DNA of 64,000 nt from Lachnospiraceae bacterium UBA7086 (GTDB lineage Bacteria > Bacillota > Clostridia > Lachnospirales > Lachnospiraceae): contig DKZA01000047.1 in the NCBI GenBank assembly GCA_002492525.1, positions 13,755-77,754 of the forward strand. Direction: 5' to 3'. The notes below the pieces were generated by a model, which made no database searches, was not told the DNA's origin, and saw only the letters and a list, made by a program, of their open reading frames with translations. Every line of letters starts with the position of its first letter. The stretch's first letter is position 1. Positions 1-8,170 of this stretch are shown here, piece after piece. The position numbers were made by a program, and so were the translations under genes.

Positions 1-1
1 G

Positions 2-3000
2 GATGAGGAAGATTACGAAGACGACGAGTACGAAGATGAAGAAGATTATGAAGACGATGATTATGAGGATGACGATTACGAAGATGACGATGATGATGAT
101 GGCATCTTAGTACGTTTTAGAAATTTCCTGGGGGATATGAGTTCACTGGATATGGTGGTGGCGATGCTGGGTATTCTGGTGCTGGCCGGTGCTGTTATTA
201 CGGGAGGACTTTATGCCAGTGCAAAGTTTACACAAAAGCAGGTCGCGACGTTTGCGGAATTGGGCGGCGAGATGGAAGGAATCTCCGTCATTGGAGAAAG
301 TGGTCTTCTGGCCGTGTCGGAATCGGCGAAACTGGGCGGTATGATTGATTACGACGAGGAAGAAGGAAACTGGGAAGAGGGGCAGGAAGAGGAGAAAGAG
401 GATCCCAATAAAGAGGTGGAGGTAGAACTTCGCCTGACATCCATTCAGTCTGATTTGAAAATCAAGTTTGCCAATAAGTCTACCGGTAAACTGGTAGGCG
501 GCGTGCCTTTTGTAGTGGAAGTGTCAGGCGGTGGTAAGACCTATGAGTTAAAGGATGACGACAAGGACGGTATTATTTATCAGACGGGCATAAGTGCCGG
601 CAGTTACAGTGTTAAGATGAAACCGCTGGAGGGTGAGGCATATCAGAAATACAAGTTACAGTCTTCGGCAAGCAGTGTAGAAGTAACGGATAAGATCGCC
701 TATAAAAAAGTCGATGTGGCGGATGAGGTGAAGAAAGAATCCGAAATCAATGTGGCCAAAGAGGAAGCTGTTCAGCAGAATACGGTGGTAGAATCCACGT
801 TGCAAGATACGGTGGAGTGGGTGGAATCCACCAAGACTCCTGTGGGTGAAGAGAAAGACAGCTATGAGGAAGTGCCTAAGGATAAGATTGCAGACCCTTG
901 GGCGGTGGCAAGTAATTACAGGAAACTTGCGAATGAAGGTGGAAATAATCCGGACGGTACAGAAAGCGGCGGTAGTACAGAAGGCGGCGGCAGTACGGAA
1001 GGCGGCAGTACAGAAGGCGGCGGCAGTACAGAAGGCGGCGGCAGTACAGAAGGCGGCGGTAGTACAGAAGGCGGCAATAGCGGCGGTTCCGGGGAGGATA
1101 AACCTGAACAGCCAGAGGATCCCCCCAAGCCGGAGAAGAAAGAAGTAGAGGTTAGTTTAAATAAGACCAGTCTGACGTTGGAAATTGATAGTAAAGAAAC
1201 GCTGAGCGTGTCGGACAGCGACGGCAACAGTTATTCTGCGGAATGGTCCAGCGATGATTCTTCCGTGGCGTCGGTATCCGGCGGTACGGTGACGGCGAAA
1301 GCAGCCGGCAGAACAACCATCAGAGTGAAAGTAAAGGGGTCTGACAGTGTTACCATCAAAAATCCCGAACTGAGCTGTTCTGTGGAGGTTAAAGAGAAGC
1401 CGAAGAAGGAGATAACGGTAAGTCTCAGCGAGACCAGTCTTTCCCTGGAGACCGGCGGCAGCAAGACGCTGAATGTGTCAGGCAGTGATGGCAACAGTTA
1501 TTCGGCGAAGTGGTCCAGCAGCAACACGGATGTGGCTACAGTATCGGGCGGAACCGTGACGGCAAAGGCCGCCGGTACGGCTACGATTACAGCAGAAGTG
1601 AGCGCCGGCAGCGATGTCAGTCTCAAACCTGATAAACTGACTTGTTCCGTGACTGTTACGGCCAAGAAAAGCGAAGTGGAGCTGAAACTGAGCAAGACGG
1701 AACTGACTCTTGCCGTGAATGGAAAAGAAACCTTGCAGATTACGGACGGAAGCGGAAAGACTTATTCCGGGGAATGGTCCTGCAGCGACAGCTCCGTGGT
1801 GAAAGTACATTCAGACGGTCAGGTCAAAGGATTGAAGGAAGGAACTGCTACAGTCAATGTAAAAGTGAAGGCACCCGATGGCGTGACCATCAAGAATCCT
1901 AATTTGTCCTGTAAAGTGATTATAAGCAATAAGAATTATACCAAAGTGACCATCAGCGGCAAGAACGAGGTGGGTATCAACCAGACTCTGACATTGACAG
2001 CCAAATCGGATCCGGAAGGCGCCGAGATTATCTGGAGCAGTGAAGACCAGAAGAAGGCGAAAGTGGATAGTAAGGGTGTTGTTACCGGTATCGCGGAAGG
2101 CAAGGTTAAGATCAGGGCAACCTGTAAGTTGAATGAGAATATTTATGATGTTATGGAGATCACAGTCAAAAAGGGGCTGATTGATCCGGAGACCAAGCTG
2201 AAGGATAAAGACGGCAATCAGCTTTATTATAAGAAGAAATCTACCGGAGAGTACAGGGAAGCAACTTATCAGGACTATAAGGAGCGCAGTACTTTCTACA
2301 AGAAGGTGAAGGTTGCATCGGAGTATAAATATACCGGCTGGCAGACTATTGACGGTTCTGTTTATTTCTTCGGTAAGGACAATAAGTTTGTGACAGGTGA
2401 CCAGGTGATTCTGGGCGCTAAATACAGTTTTGGCAGTGACGGCAAGCTCTCCAAAGGCTCCGGTTCCATGGGGATTGATGTGTCCAAGCACAATGGAAAT
2501 ATTGACTGGAACGCGGTTAAGAATTCCGGCGTCTCCTATGTGATTATCCGCTGCGGTTACCGTGGTTACTCCACAGGCGTACTGGTTGAGGATCCGATGT
2601 TTCGGAGTAACATTAAGGGGGCCAAGGCGGCAGGACTTAAGGTAGGTGCGTACTTCTACAGTCAGGCAGTCAATGAAGTGGAGGCCGTGGAGGAGGCATC
2701 CATGGCGATTGATCTGGTGAAGGGATACGGCCTGGATTATCCGCTCTTCTTAGATGTGGAGGGCAGCGGCGGCCGCGGCGATGCCATTGGACGCGACACC
2801 AGAACGGCGGTCTGTAAGACCTTCTGTCAGACAGTGCAGAACTCTGGTATTTCTTCGGGAATTTACGCGAATAAGACCTGGTTTAACGAAAAGATCAACA
2901 CAGGCAGTCTTACCGGATATAAAATCTGGCTGGCACAGTATGCAAGCGCGCCGACTTATACCGCAACCCGTTATGATCTGTGGCAGTATTCATCCAAGGG

Positions 3001-3055
3001 TAAGGTCAGCGGAATCAGCGGCAATGTAGATATGAATATCAGCTATATGAATTAG
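2..3055 (+). CDS. Membrane-anchored GH25 lysozyme-like protein with Ig-like repeats (5' partial)
   Basis: The reading frame is open from base 2, so the true start lies left of the window; the ATG at 137 is internal. Order of parts: about 38 residues that are almost all Asp, Glu and Tyr (2-105), then one membrane segment just after codon 137. A SpaA/prealbumin-like beta domain follows (about 420-700), then a Gly-Ser-Thr-Glu repeat linker (about 958-1090). Four BIG_2-like Ig domains follow (about 1138-2170), then a cell-wall-binding-like stretch with YTGWQ and FGKDNKF (about 2320-2460). A C-terminal GH25 domain (2467-3052) carries GIDVSKHNG and LDVEG, which supply the expected Asp and Glu. The family cleaves the glycan strands of peptidoglycan. 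Its position before rfbB and its paralogue at 5113 suggest work on the cell envelope. The acidic tail should be cytoplasmic. Confidence 0.85.
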   Translation, partial: DEEDYEDDEYEDEEDYEDDDYEDDDYEDDDDDDGILVRFRNFLGDMSSLDMVVAMLGILVLAGAVITGGLYASAKFTQKQVATFAELGGEMEGISVIGESGLLAVSESAKLGGMIDYDEEEGNWEEGQEEEKEDPNKEVEVELRLTSIQSDLKIKFANKSTGKLVGGVPFVVEVSGGGKTYELKDDDKDGIIYQTGISAGSYSVKMKPLEGEAYQKYKLQSSASSVEVTDKIAYKKVDVADEVKKESEINVAKEEAVQQNTVVESTLQDTVEWVESTKTPVGEEKDSYEEVPKDKIADPWAVASNYRKLANEGGNNPDGTESGGSTEGGGSTEGGSTEGGGSTEGGGSTEGGGSTEGGNSGGSGEDKPEQPEDPPKPEKKEVEVSLNKTSLTLEIDSKETLSVSDSDGNSYSAEWSSDDSSVASVSGGTVTAKAAGRTTIRVKVKGSDSVTIKNPELSCSVEVKEKPKKEITVSLSETSLSLETGGSKTLNVSGSDGNSYSAKWSSSNTDVATVSGGTVTAKAAGTATITAEVSAGSDVSLKPDKLTCSVTVTAKKSEVELKLSKTELTLAVNGKETLQITDGSGKTYSGEWSCSDSSVVKVHSDGQVKGLKEGTATVNVKVKAPDGVTIKNPNLSCKVIISNKNYTKVTISGKNEVGINQTLTLTAKSDPEGAEIIWSSEDQKKAKVDSKGVVTGIAEGKVKIRATCKLNENIYDVMEITVKKGLIDPETKLKDKDGNQLYYKKKSTGEYREATYQDYKERSTFYKKVKVASEYKYTGWQTIDGSVYFFGKDNKFVTGDQVILGAKYSFGSDGKLSKGSGSMGIDVSKHNGNIDWNAVKNSGVSYVIIRCGYRGYSTGVLVEDPMFRSNIKGAKAAGLKVGAYFYSQAVNEVEAVEEASMAIDLVKGYGLDYPLFLDVEGSGGRGDAIGRDTRTAVCKTFCQTVQNSGISSGIYANKTWFNEKINTGSLTGYKIWLAQYASAPTYTATRYDLWQYSSKGKVSGISGNVDMNISYMN
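958..1090 (+). repeat. In-frame GSTEGG tandem repeat
   Basis: About eight 12- or 15-bp units of the type GGC-GGC-AGT-ACA-GAA encode a Gly-Ser-Thr-Glu linker between the N-terminal domain and the Ig-like domains. Units differ by a few third-position changes and by gain or loss of one Gly codon, which is typical of slippage. Copy number may vary between strains and would change only linker length. Confidence 0.8.
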
Positions 3056-3152
3056 GTTACAGGGTATCAGTGCGCAGAATGTCTATGGACATTCCGGTCA
3101 TAGGATGATAGTATGTAGCAAGAGAGATTATTGCTTTGACAGGGAGGATACA

Positions 3153-4229
3153 ATGAAGACTTATCTCGTGACAGGCGGCGCCGGGTTTATCGGCTCCAAC
3201 TATATTCATTACATGTTTCACAAATACGGCGATGCCATCCGGATTATCAATGTGGATGTCCTGACGTATGCCGGGAATCTTGAAAACTTAAAAGATTTGG
3301 AGAACCGGGAGAATTATATCTTTGTCAAGGCAGATATTTGTGACAAAGAGGCAATTTCAAAAATTTTTGCAGAGTATGATATTGACAGAGTGGTGCATTT
3401 TGCAGCGGAAAGTCATGTAGACCGGAGTATTAAAAATCCGGAAGTGTTTGTGCAGACCAATGTTATGGGCACCGCGGTTATGTTAAATTGTGCAAAGGCA
3501 GCCTGGGAGCTGCCTGACGGAAGCTATAAGGCGGATAAGAAGTTCCTGCATGTATCCACCGATGAGGTGTACGGTTCCCTGGAGGAAGACGGCGGTTACT
3601 TCTATGAGACCACACCCTACGCGCCTCATAGTCCTTATTCGGCCAGCAAGGCCAGTTCCGATATGCTGGTGAAGGCTTATATGGATACGTATCATTTTCC
3701 GGCCAATATTACCAACTGTTCCAACAATTATGGGCCTTATCAGTTTCCGGAGAAGCTGATTCCCCTTATTATCAATAATGCTTTGCAGGGTAAGAAGCTG
3801 CCGGTGTACGGGGATGGTAAGAATGTGCGTGACTGGCTCTACGTGGAGGATCATGCTAAGGCTATCGACATGGTGCAGGAGAAGGGAAGGCTCTTTGAAA
3901 CTTACAATGTGGGCGGCCATAATGAGAAGCAGAACATTGAAATTGTCAGGATTATCATAGAGACACTCAGAGAGATGCTGCCGGAGACTGATGTAAGACG
4001 GGAGCATATCACGGAGGATCTGATCACCTATGTGGAGGACCGCAAAGGGCATGACAGAAGGTATGCCATTGCGCCGGACAAGATCAGGAAAGAAATCGGT
4101 TGGGAACCGGAGACTATGTTTAAGGAAGGAATCCGCCGCACCATAGAATGGTATTTTGCACATGAGGACTGGATGAAAAATGTGACGAGCGGCGATTACC
4201 AGAAATATTACGAAGAAATGTATTCGTAG
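3153..4229 (+). CDS. rfbB: dTDP-glucose 4,6-dehydratase
   Basis: Converts dTDP-glucose to dTDP-4-keto-6-deoxyglucose, the second step to dTDP-L-rhamnose, in the cytoplasm. This is a short-chain dehydrogenase fold of 358 residues, normal for RmlB. The N-terminal NAD-binding motif TGGAGFIGSN is clear, followed by HFAAESHVDRS, the catalytic STDEVYG and SPYSASKA (YxxxK). The ATG at 3153 is chosen because AGGGAGG at 3141-3147 is a good ribosome binding site; an upstream ATG at 3105 adds 16 residues outside the family. rfbA follows 15 bp later. A 7-bp hairpin (GAATGTC/GACATTC, 3077-3094) sits between the upstream gene and this one. Confidence 0.95.
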   Translation: MKTYLVTGGAGFIGSNYIHYMFHKYGDAIRIINVDVLTYAGNLENLKDLENRENYIFVKADICDKEAISKIFAEYDIDRVVHFAAESHVDRSIKNPEVFVQTNVMGTAVMLNCAKAAWELPDGSYKADKKFLHVSTDEVYGSLEEDGGYFYETTPYAPHSPYSASKASSDMLVKAYMDTYHFPANITNCSNNYGPYQFPEKLIPLIINNALQGKKLPVYGDGKNVRDWLYVEDHAKAIDMVQEKGRLFETYNVGGHNEKQNIEIVRIIIETLREMLPETDVRREHITEDLITYVEDRKGHDRRYAIAPDKIRKEIGWEPETMFKEGIRRTIEWYFAHEDWMKNVTSGDYQKYYEEMYS

Positions 4230-4244
4230 ACGAAGAAAGGCTGG

Positions 4245-5123
4245 ATGAGTTCTATGAAAGGAATCATATTGGCAGGCGGCGCCGGTACGAGGTTGTATCC
4301 GCTGACAAAGGCAATCTCGAAGCAGATTATGCCGGTATATGACAAACCGATGATTTATTATCCTTTGTCTATTTTAATGCTGGCGGGTATTCAGGATATT
4401 CTGATTATATCCACGCCCAGAGATCTTCCTGTATTTGAGGAGCTTTTGGGGACAGGCGAACAATTGGGACTTCGCATGTCCTATGCGGTTCAGGAGTATC
4501 CCAGAGGATTGGCAGATGCTTTTATCATCGGAGCGGATTTTATCGGACAAGATAATGTTGCCTTGATTTTGGGGGACAATATTTTCTATGGACAGAGTTT
4601 TTCCAGAGTGCTGCGGGAAGTGGCATCCCGGGAAAAAGGAGCTACGATTTTCGGATATTATGTAAGAGATCCCAGGGAGTATGGGGTGGTGGAATTTGAC
4701 CAAAATGGTATGGCCATATCCATTGAAGAAAAACCGCAACATCCCAAGAGCAATTATGCAGTGCCGGGGCTGTATTTCTATGACAACGATGTGGTGGAGA
4801 TTGCTCGTAACGTGCAGCCTTCCGCCAGGGGAGAGATTGAGATTACCAGCATCAATAACGAGTATCTGCGCAGAGGAACGCTGCGCGTGGAGACACTGGG
4901 ACGCGGCTTTGCGTGGTTAGATACGGGGAATCATGATTCGTTGCTTGATGCGGCGGACTTTGTGGCAGCTTTCCAGAAAAGACAGGGATTGTATATTTCC
5001 TGTATTGAGGAAATTGCTTATAAGAGAGGATTTATTACCAAAGAACAACTGTTAAAACTGGCGGAACCGTTGATGAAAACGGCCTACGGTCAATATATGG
5101 TAGAGGTTGCAAATGGACTCTAA
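4245..5123 (+). CDS. rfbA: Glucose-1-phosphate thymidylyltransferase
   Basis: Makes dTDP-glucose from dTTP and glucose-1-phosphate, the first step to dTDP-rhamnose. The nucleotidyltransferase signature GGAGTRLYPLT is at the N-terminus, and KQIMPVYDKPMIYYPL, LGDNIFYG and EEKPQHPKSNYAVPGLYFY follow as in RmlA. Length (292 residues) is normal. Start could be the ATG at 4245 or the one at 4254; GAAAGG lies at 4235-4240, so both are possible. The 3' end overlaps the next gene by 11 bp, which points to translational coupling. Confidence 0.95.
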   Translation: MSSMKGIILAGGAGTRLYPLTKAISKQIMPVYDKPMIYYPLSILMLAGIQDILIISTPRDLPVFEELLGTGEQLGLRMSYAVQEYPRGLADAFIIGADFIGQDNVALILGDNIFYGQSFSRVLREVASREKGATIFGYYVRDPREYGVVEFDQNGMAISIEEKPQHPKSNYAVPGLYFYDNDVVEIARNVQPSARGEIEITSINNEYLRRGTLRVETLGRGFAWLDTGNHDSLLDAADFVAAFQKRQGLYISCIEEIAYKRGFITKEQLLKLAEPLMKTAYGQYMVEVANGL

Positions 5124-6456
5124 GAGAATGAGACGTGCGCTTTTTGCCATGGTGGGTATGTTTCTTCTGCTTATCGCGGTAATCGCGCTTATGAATCTTG
5201 ATACGGTGAAGCGTAAGCTGGGTCTTGTGGAGGAACCGGAGCAGGAGATGACGGCAATAGAGGAGACAGAGATGGACAGTGGACAGATAGGAGATGATCT
5301 GTCTGCTTTTCTGCGCGATGAGACCTTTTTTGATGAGGAGCCCAGATTTAAGAGCATTGAGACTTATTCCGGACGGAATGTTTTTCTGATGATGAGTTCC
5401 GTGGCCAAGGACCTGCGGGTTATGGTAGTGGATAGTGTGGGAACACTTGTGACGGGAGCGCCCTTTACCATTGAGATTCAGGGAGAAGGAGAATATACGG
5501 ATTCTGACGAGGACGGCATTATTTATATTGATGGTCTGCGGGCCGGAGAATATGGTGTGTCGTTACAGGAACTGGAAGGCTTTCATGTACCTAATACGGT
5601 GACTACCATTCAGGTGCGTCAGGAGATTGAGTATCGGGTGATTGATAATATTGAGTATCTGATGCTGACGGAGGATGATATTGATCCCTCCAAGGAGGAT
5701 AAGGCGGTCAACGGTGCCGAGGAGGATGCAGACGGCAGCGAGAATACGCAGATGCAGTTTGCGAACGGCAGCGCCAAATTGGGCATCGACGTTTCCAAAT
5801 GGAATAAGGAGATTGACTGGGAGGCTGTCAAGGAAGAAGGCGTTGAGTTTGCCATCATTCGCTGCGGCTATCGCGGCGCGGCCAGCGGCGCTCTGGTTAT
5901 AGATCCGATGTATGAGGAGAATATTCAGGGGGCAATTGACGCAGGGATTCCTGTGGGCGTGTACTTTTTTACCCAGGCGCTTGATGAGACGGAGGCAGTA
6001 GAGGAAGCCAGCATGGTGATCAGTCTGATCGAAGAGTACGATGTGGATTATCCTGTGTTCTTAGACAGCGAAAGCGCAGGCGGCAGTGGACGTGCCGATG
6101 GGCTTGACGCGAAGGAAAGGACAGCAGCCCATGAAGCTTTTTTGAAGACCATTCGTGCGGCAGGATATGAGACAGGTGTTTATGCTTCCAGAAACTGGCT
6201 GAATGACAGAATAAATGTGGCAGACTTGTCAGAATATAAGACGTGGCTGGCAGAATATGCGGATGTACCCGCTTATGACGGCTATTATGATATGTGGCAG
6301 TATACGTCCAAGGGTACGGTGAACGGTATCAGTACGAATGTGGATCTGAATCTGTGTTATATGAATATTGATACCTCCATTAACCACGCCAAGGGTGCAG
6401 CAGGGTATTCCGGTGTGGTAAGCGGTGACAGCGGTAATGTACCGACAATTGATTAG
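5113..6456 (+). CDS. Membrane-anchored GH25 lysozyme-like protein
   Basis: This is a 447-residue paralogue of the protein at 2-3055 without Ig-like repeats. It has a short basic N-terminus and one membrane segment (about residues 9-27). An acidic spacer, a SpaA/prealbumin-like beta domain (about 95-185) and a GH25 domain (about 220-430) follow. GIDVSKWNKEIDW and FLDSESAGG keep the Asp and the D-x-E pair expected of GH25. The start is the ATG at 5113: GAGG at 5103-5106 is well spaced, and a TTG at 5107 is less likely. It overlaps rfbA by 11 bp and precedes rfbC, so a peptidoglycan hydrolase-like protein is embedded inside the dTDP-rhamnose genes. Remodelling the wall during glycan attachment is an inference. 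Confidence 0.85.
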   Translation: MDSKRMRRALFAMVGMFLLLIAVIALMNLDTVKRKLGLVEEPEQEMTAIEETEMDSGQIGDDLSAFLRDETFFDEEPRFKSIETYSGRNVFLMMSSVAKDLRVMVVDSVGTLVTGAPFTIEIQGEGEYTDSDEDGIIYIDGLRAGEYGVSLQELEGFHVPNTVTTIQVRQEIEYRVIDNIEYLMLTEDDIDPSKEDKAVNGAEEDADGSENTQMQFANGSAKLGIDVSKWNKEIDWEAVKEEGVEFAIIRCGYRGAASGALVIDPMYEENIQGAIDAGIPVGVYFFTQALDETEAVEEASMVISLIEEYDVDYPVFLDSESAGGSGRADGLDAKERTAAHEAFLKTIRAAGYETGVYASRNWLNDRINVADLSEYKTWLAEYADVPAYDGYYDMWQYTSKGTVNGISTNVDLNLCYMNIDTSINHAKGAAGYSGVVSGDSGNVPTID

Positions 6457-6473
6457 GGAAAGGAATGGGATAA

Positions 6474-7034
6474 ATGGGTAAAATAACGGTGGAGACATGT
6501 GAAATTGAAGGGCTTAAGATTATTACACCGACAGTGTTCGGCGATGCCCGGGGCTATTTCATGGAAACCTATAATTATAATGATTATAAAGAGGCGGGAA
6601 TCGATCAGGTCTTTGTTCAGGATAATCAGTCCTCCTCGGTAAAAGGGGTGCTTCGCGGCCTGCATTTTCAAATTCATTATCCACAGGATAAGCTTGTGCG
6701 GGTAGTAAGCGGAGAGGTTTTTGATGTGGCGGTGGATTTACGGCCCGGTTCTGCAACCTATGGCAAATGGCATGGGGTGTTGCTTTCCGCGGAGAACAAG
6801 AAACAGTTCTTTATTCCGAAGAACTTTGCCCATGGTTTTTTCGTCCTTTCGGATTATGCGGAGTTTACCTATAAATGCACGGACTTTTATCATCCGAATG
6901 ATGAGGGCGGCATTATCTGGAATGACCCGGATATCGGTATCGAATGGCCGATTCCTGAGGGTATGGAGTTAAATATGTCTGCTAAGGATACACAGTGGGA
7001 GGGGCTTAAGGCTTTTACCGCAAAATACCGCTAA
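6474..7034 (+). CDS. rfbC: dTDP-4-dehydrorhamnose 3,5-epimerase
   Basis: Third enzyme of dTDP-L-rhamnose synthesis, a cupin-fold epimerase of 186 residues, which is the usual size. Recognisable RmlC stretches are GDARGYFMETYN, DNQSSSVKGVLRGLHFQ (with the catalytic His) and FDVAVDLRPGS, and FIPKNFAHGFFVLS near the middle. Start ATG 6474 has AAGGA just upstream. It lies 17 bp after the GH25 gene. No rfbD (reductase) is found in the window, so the last step must be encoded elsewhere. Confidence 0.95.
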   Translation: MGKITVETCEIEGLKIITPTVFGDARGYFMETYNYNDYKEAGIDQVFVQDNQSSSVKGVLRGLHFQIHYPQDKLVRVVSGEVFDVAVDLRPGSATYGKWHGVLLSAENKKQFFIPKNFAHGFFVLSDYAEFTYKCTDFYHPNDEGGIIWNDPDIGIEWPIPEGMELNMSAKDTQWEGLKAFTAKYR

Positions 7035-7083
7035 AGTCAAATATTACGCCCTGCGTCAGGCGGGGAGCTCAAAGGTCAGTGAC

Positions 7084-8118
7084 ATGCATATCAAAAAGAC
7101 AGAGAAGATGCGAAATGAAACAGAAAAGAAAAACTTTCCAAAGCCCGCAGCGATAGCCATATTCTGGGGGCTTGGTCTGCTTCTTGCGCTTGTGTTGGTA
7201 AAGCACCATAATCCCCTGGCGGATCAGGTGACGGAGCAGATGAAGAAGTTCAGCGGCTGTGTGCTGATTACCTTTACCTGCATTATTTTTGCCATTTATT
7301 ACGATCGGATTGTGACCATACCGGTGGAGCTGTTTCAGAGCAGGCGGCTGATCTGGAAACTGGCGAAGAATGATTTTAAGAAGCGTTATGCAGGCTCCTA
7401 TCTGGGAATCGTGTGGGCCATGGCACAGCCAGTGGTCACGGTGCTCATGTACTGGATCGTGTTTGACAAAGTCTTTGACGCCCGGGTGCAGTTTGTTTCG
7501 GGGGATGGGGAGATTCCGCCTTATGTGCTGTATCTGACGGCGGGTCTGGTGCCGTGGTTTTATTTTTCGGAGGCAATCTCCCAGGGAACGATGGCGCTTG
7601 TGGAGTACACTTATCTGGTGAAAAAGGTAGTGTTCAATATCAGTATCCTGCCGATTATCAAAGTGATCGCGGCCACTTTCATTCATATATTCTTTGTGGG
7701 CGTGCTGTTGATTGTGGGCGTCTGCTATGGTTACACACCTACTGTCTATACCATACAGATTGTTTATTACAGTTTCTGCCTGTTCTTGTTCGTGCTGGCC
7801 TTAAGCTATCTGACCAGTGCCCTGGTGGTCTTCATCAGGGACTTGCAGCAGATCATCAATATTGCGCTTCAGATAGGTATGTGGGCGACTCCCATCATGT
7901 GGGATATCAATATGCTTCCCGATCATGTAAAGACATTGTTTAAGCTCAATCCCCTGGTGTATATTGTAAATGGTTTCCGCAGTGCGCTCTTTGAAGACGA
8001 GTGGTTCTGGGAGCATTTTTATTCCTCCACTTATTTCTGGATTTTTACCATCAGTATGTTTTGTATCGGTACATTGGTCTTTAGAAGGATGCGGACACAT
8101 TTTGCGGATGTGCTTTAG
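7084..8118 (+). CDS. Polysaccharide ABC exporter permease (Wzm-like) with N-terminal extension
   Basis: Membrane half of an ABC-2 type exporter that moves lipid-linked glycan across the membrane. The core, from about residue 92 on, has RRLIWKLAKNDFKKRYAGSYLG and VWAMAQPVVTVLMYWIVF, typical of Wzm/TagG permeases, with six predicted membrane segments. Ahead of it are about 90 extra residues with two more membrane segments, so the protein (344 residues) is longer than the usual 260-270. Start ATG 7084 follows AAAGG; an internal ATG at 7108 is possible but would keep most of the extension. The ATPase partner follows 52 bp downstream. The stop codon lies in the loop of a perfect 18-bp inverted repeat. 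Confidence 0.9.
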   Translation: MHIKKTEKMRNETEKKNFPKPAAIAIFWGLGLLLALVLVKHHNPLADQVTEQMKKFSGCVLITFTCIIFAIYYDRIVTIPVELFQSRRLIWKLAKNDFKKRYAGSYLGIVWAMAQPVVTVLMYWIVFDKVFDARVQFVSGDGEIPPYVLYLTAGLVPWFYFSEAISQGTMALVEYTYLVKKVVFNISILPIIKVIAATFIHIFFVGVLLIVGVCYGYTPTVYTIQIVYYSFCLFLFVLALSYLTSALVVFIRDLQQIINIALQIGMWATPIMWDINMLPDHVKTLFKLNPLVYIVNGFRSALFEDEWFWEHFYSSTYFWIFTISMFCIGTLVFRRMRTHFADVL

Positions 8119-8140
8119 GATTACATCCGCAAAATGTGTC
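8094..8140. repeat. Perfect 18-bp inverted repeat around the permease stop codon
   Basis: GACACATTTTGCGGATGT (8094-8111) and its exact complement (8123-8140) flank an 11-nt loop that contains the TAG stop of the permease gene. No T-run follows, so it is not a normal terminator. In RNA it would be a strong hairpin between exporter permease and ATPase, suited to setting mRNA stability or the ratio of the two subunits. Confidence 0.85.
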
Positions 8141-8170
8141 AGTTTTAGACTGTGACAGGAAAGGTTCAAC

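Noticed and set aside
916..1227. Pro/Ser-rich minus-strand frame and a Lys/Ala-rich plus-strand frame over the Gly-Ser-Thr-Glu repeat
   Set aside because: They arise from reading the repeat in other frames; the domain-bearing frame of the GH25 protein covers the region.
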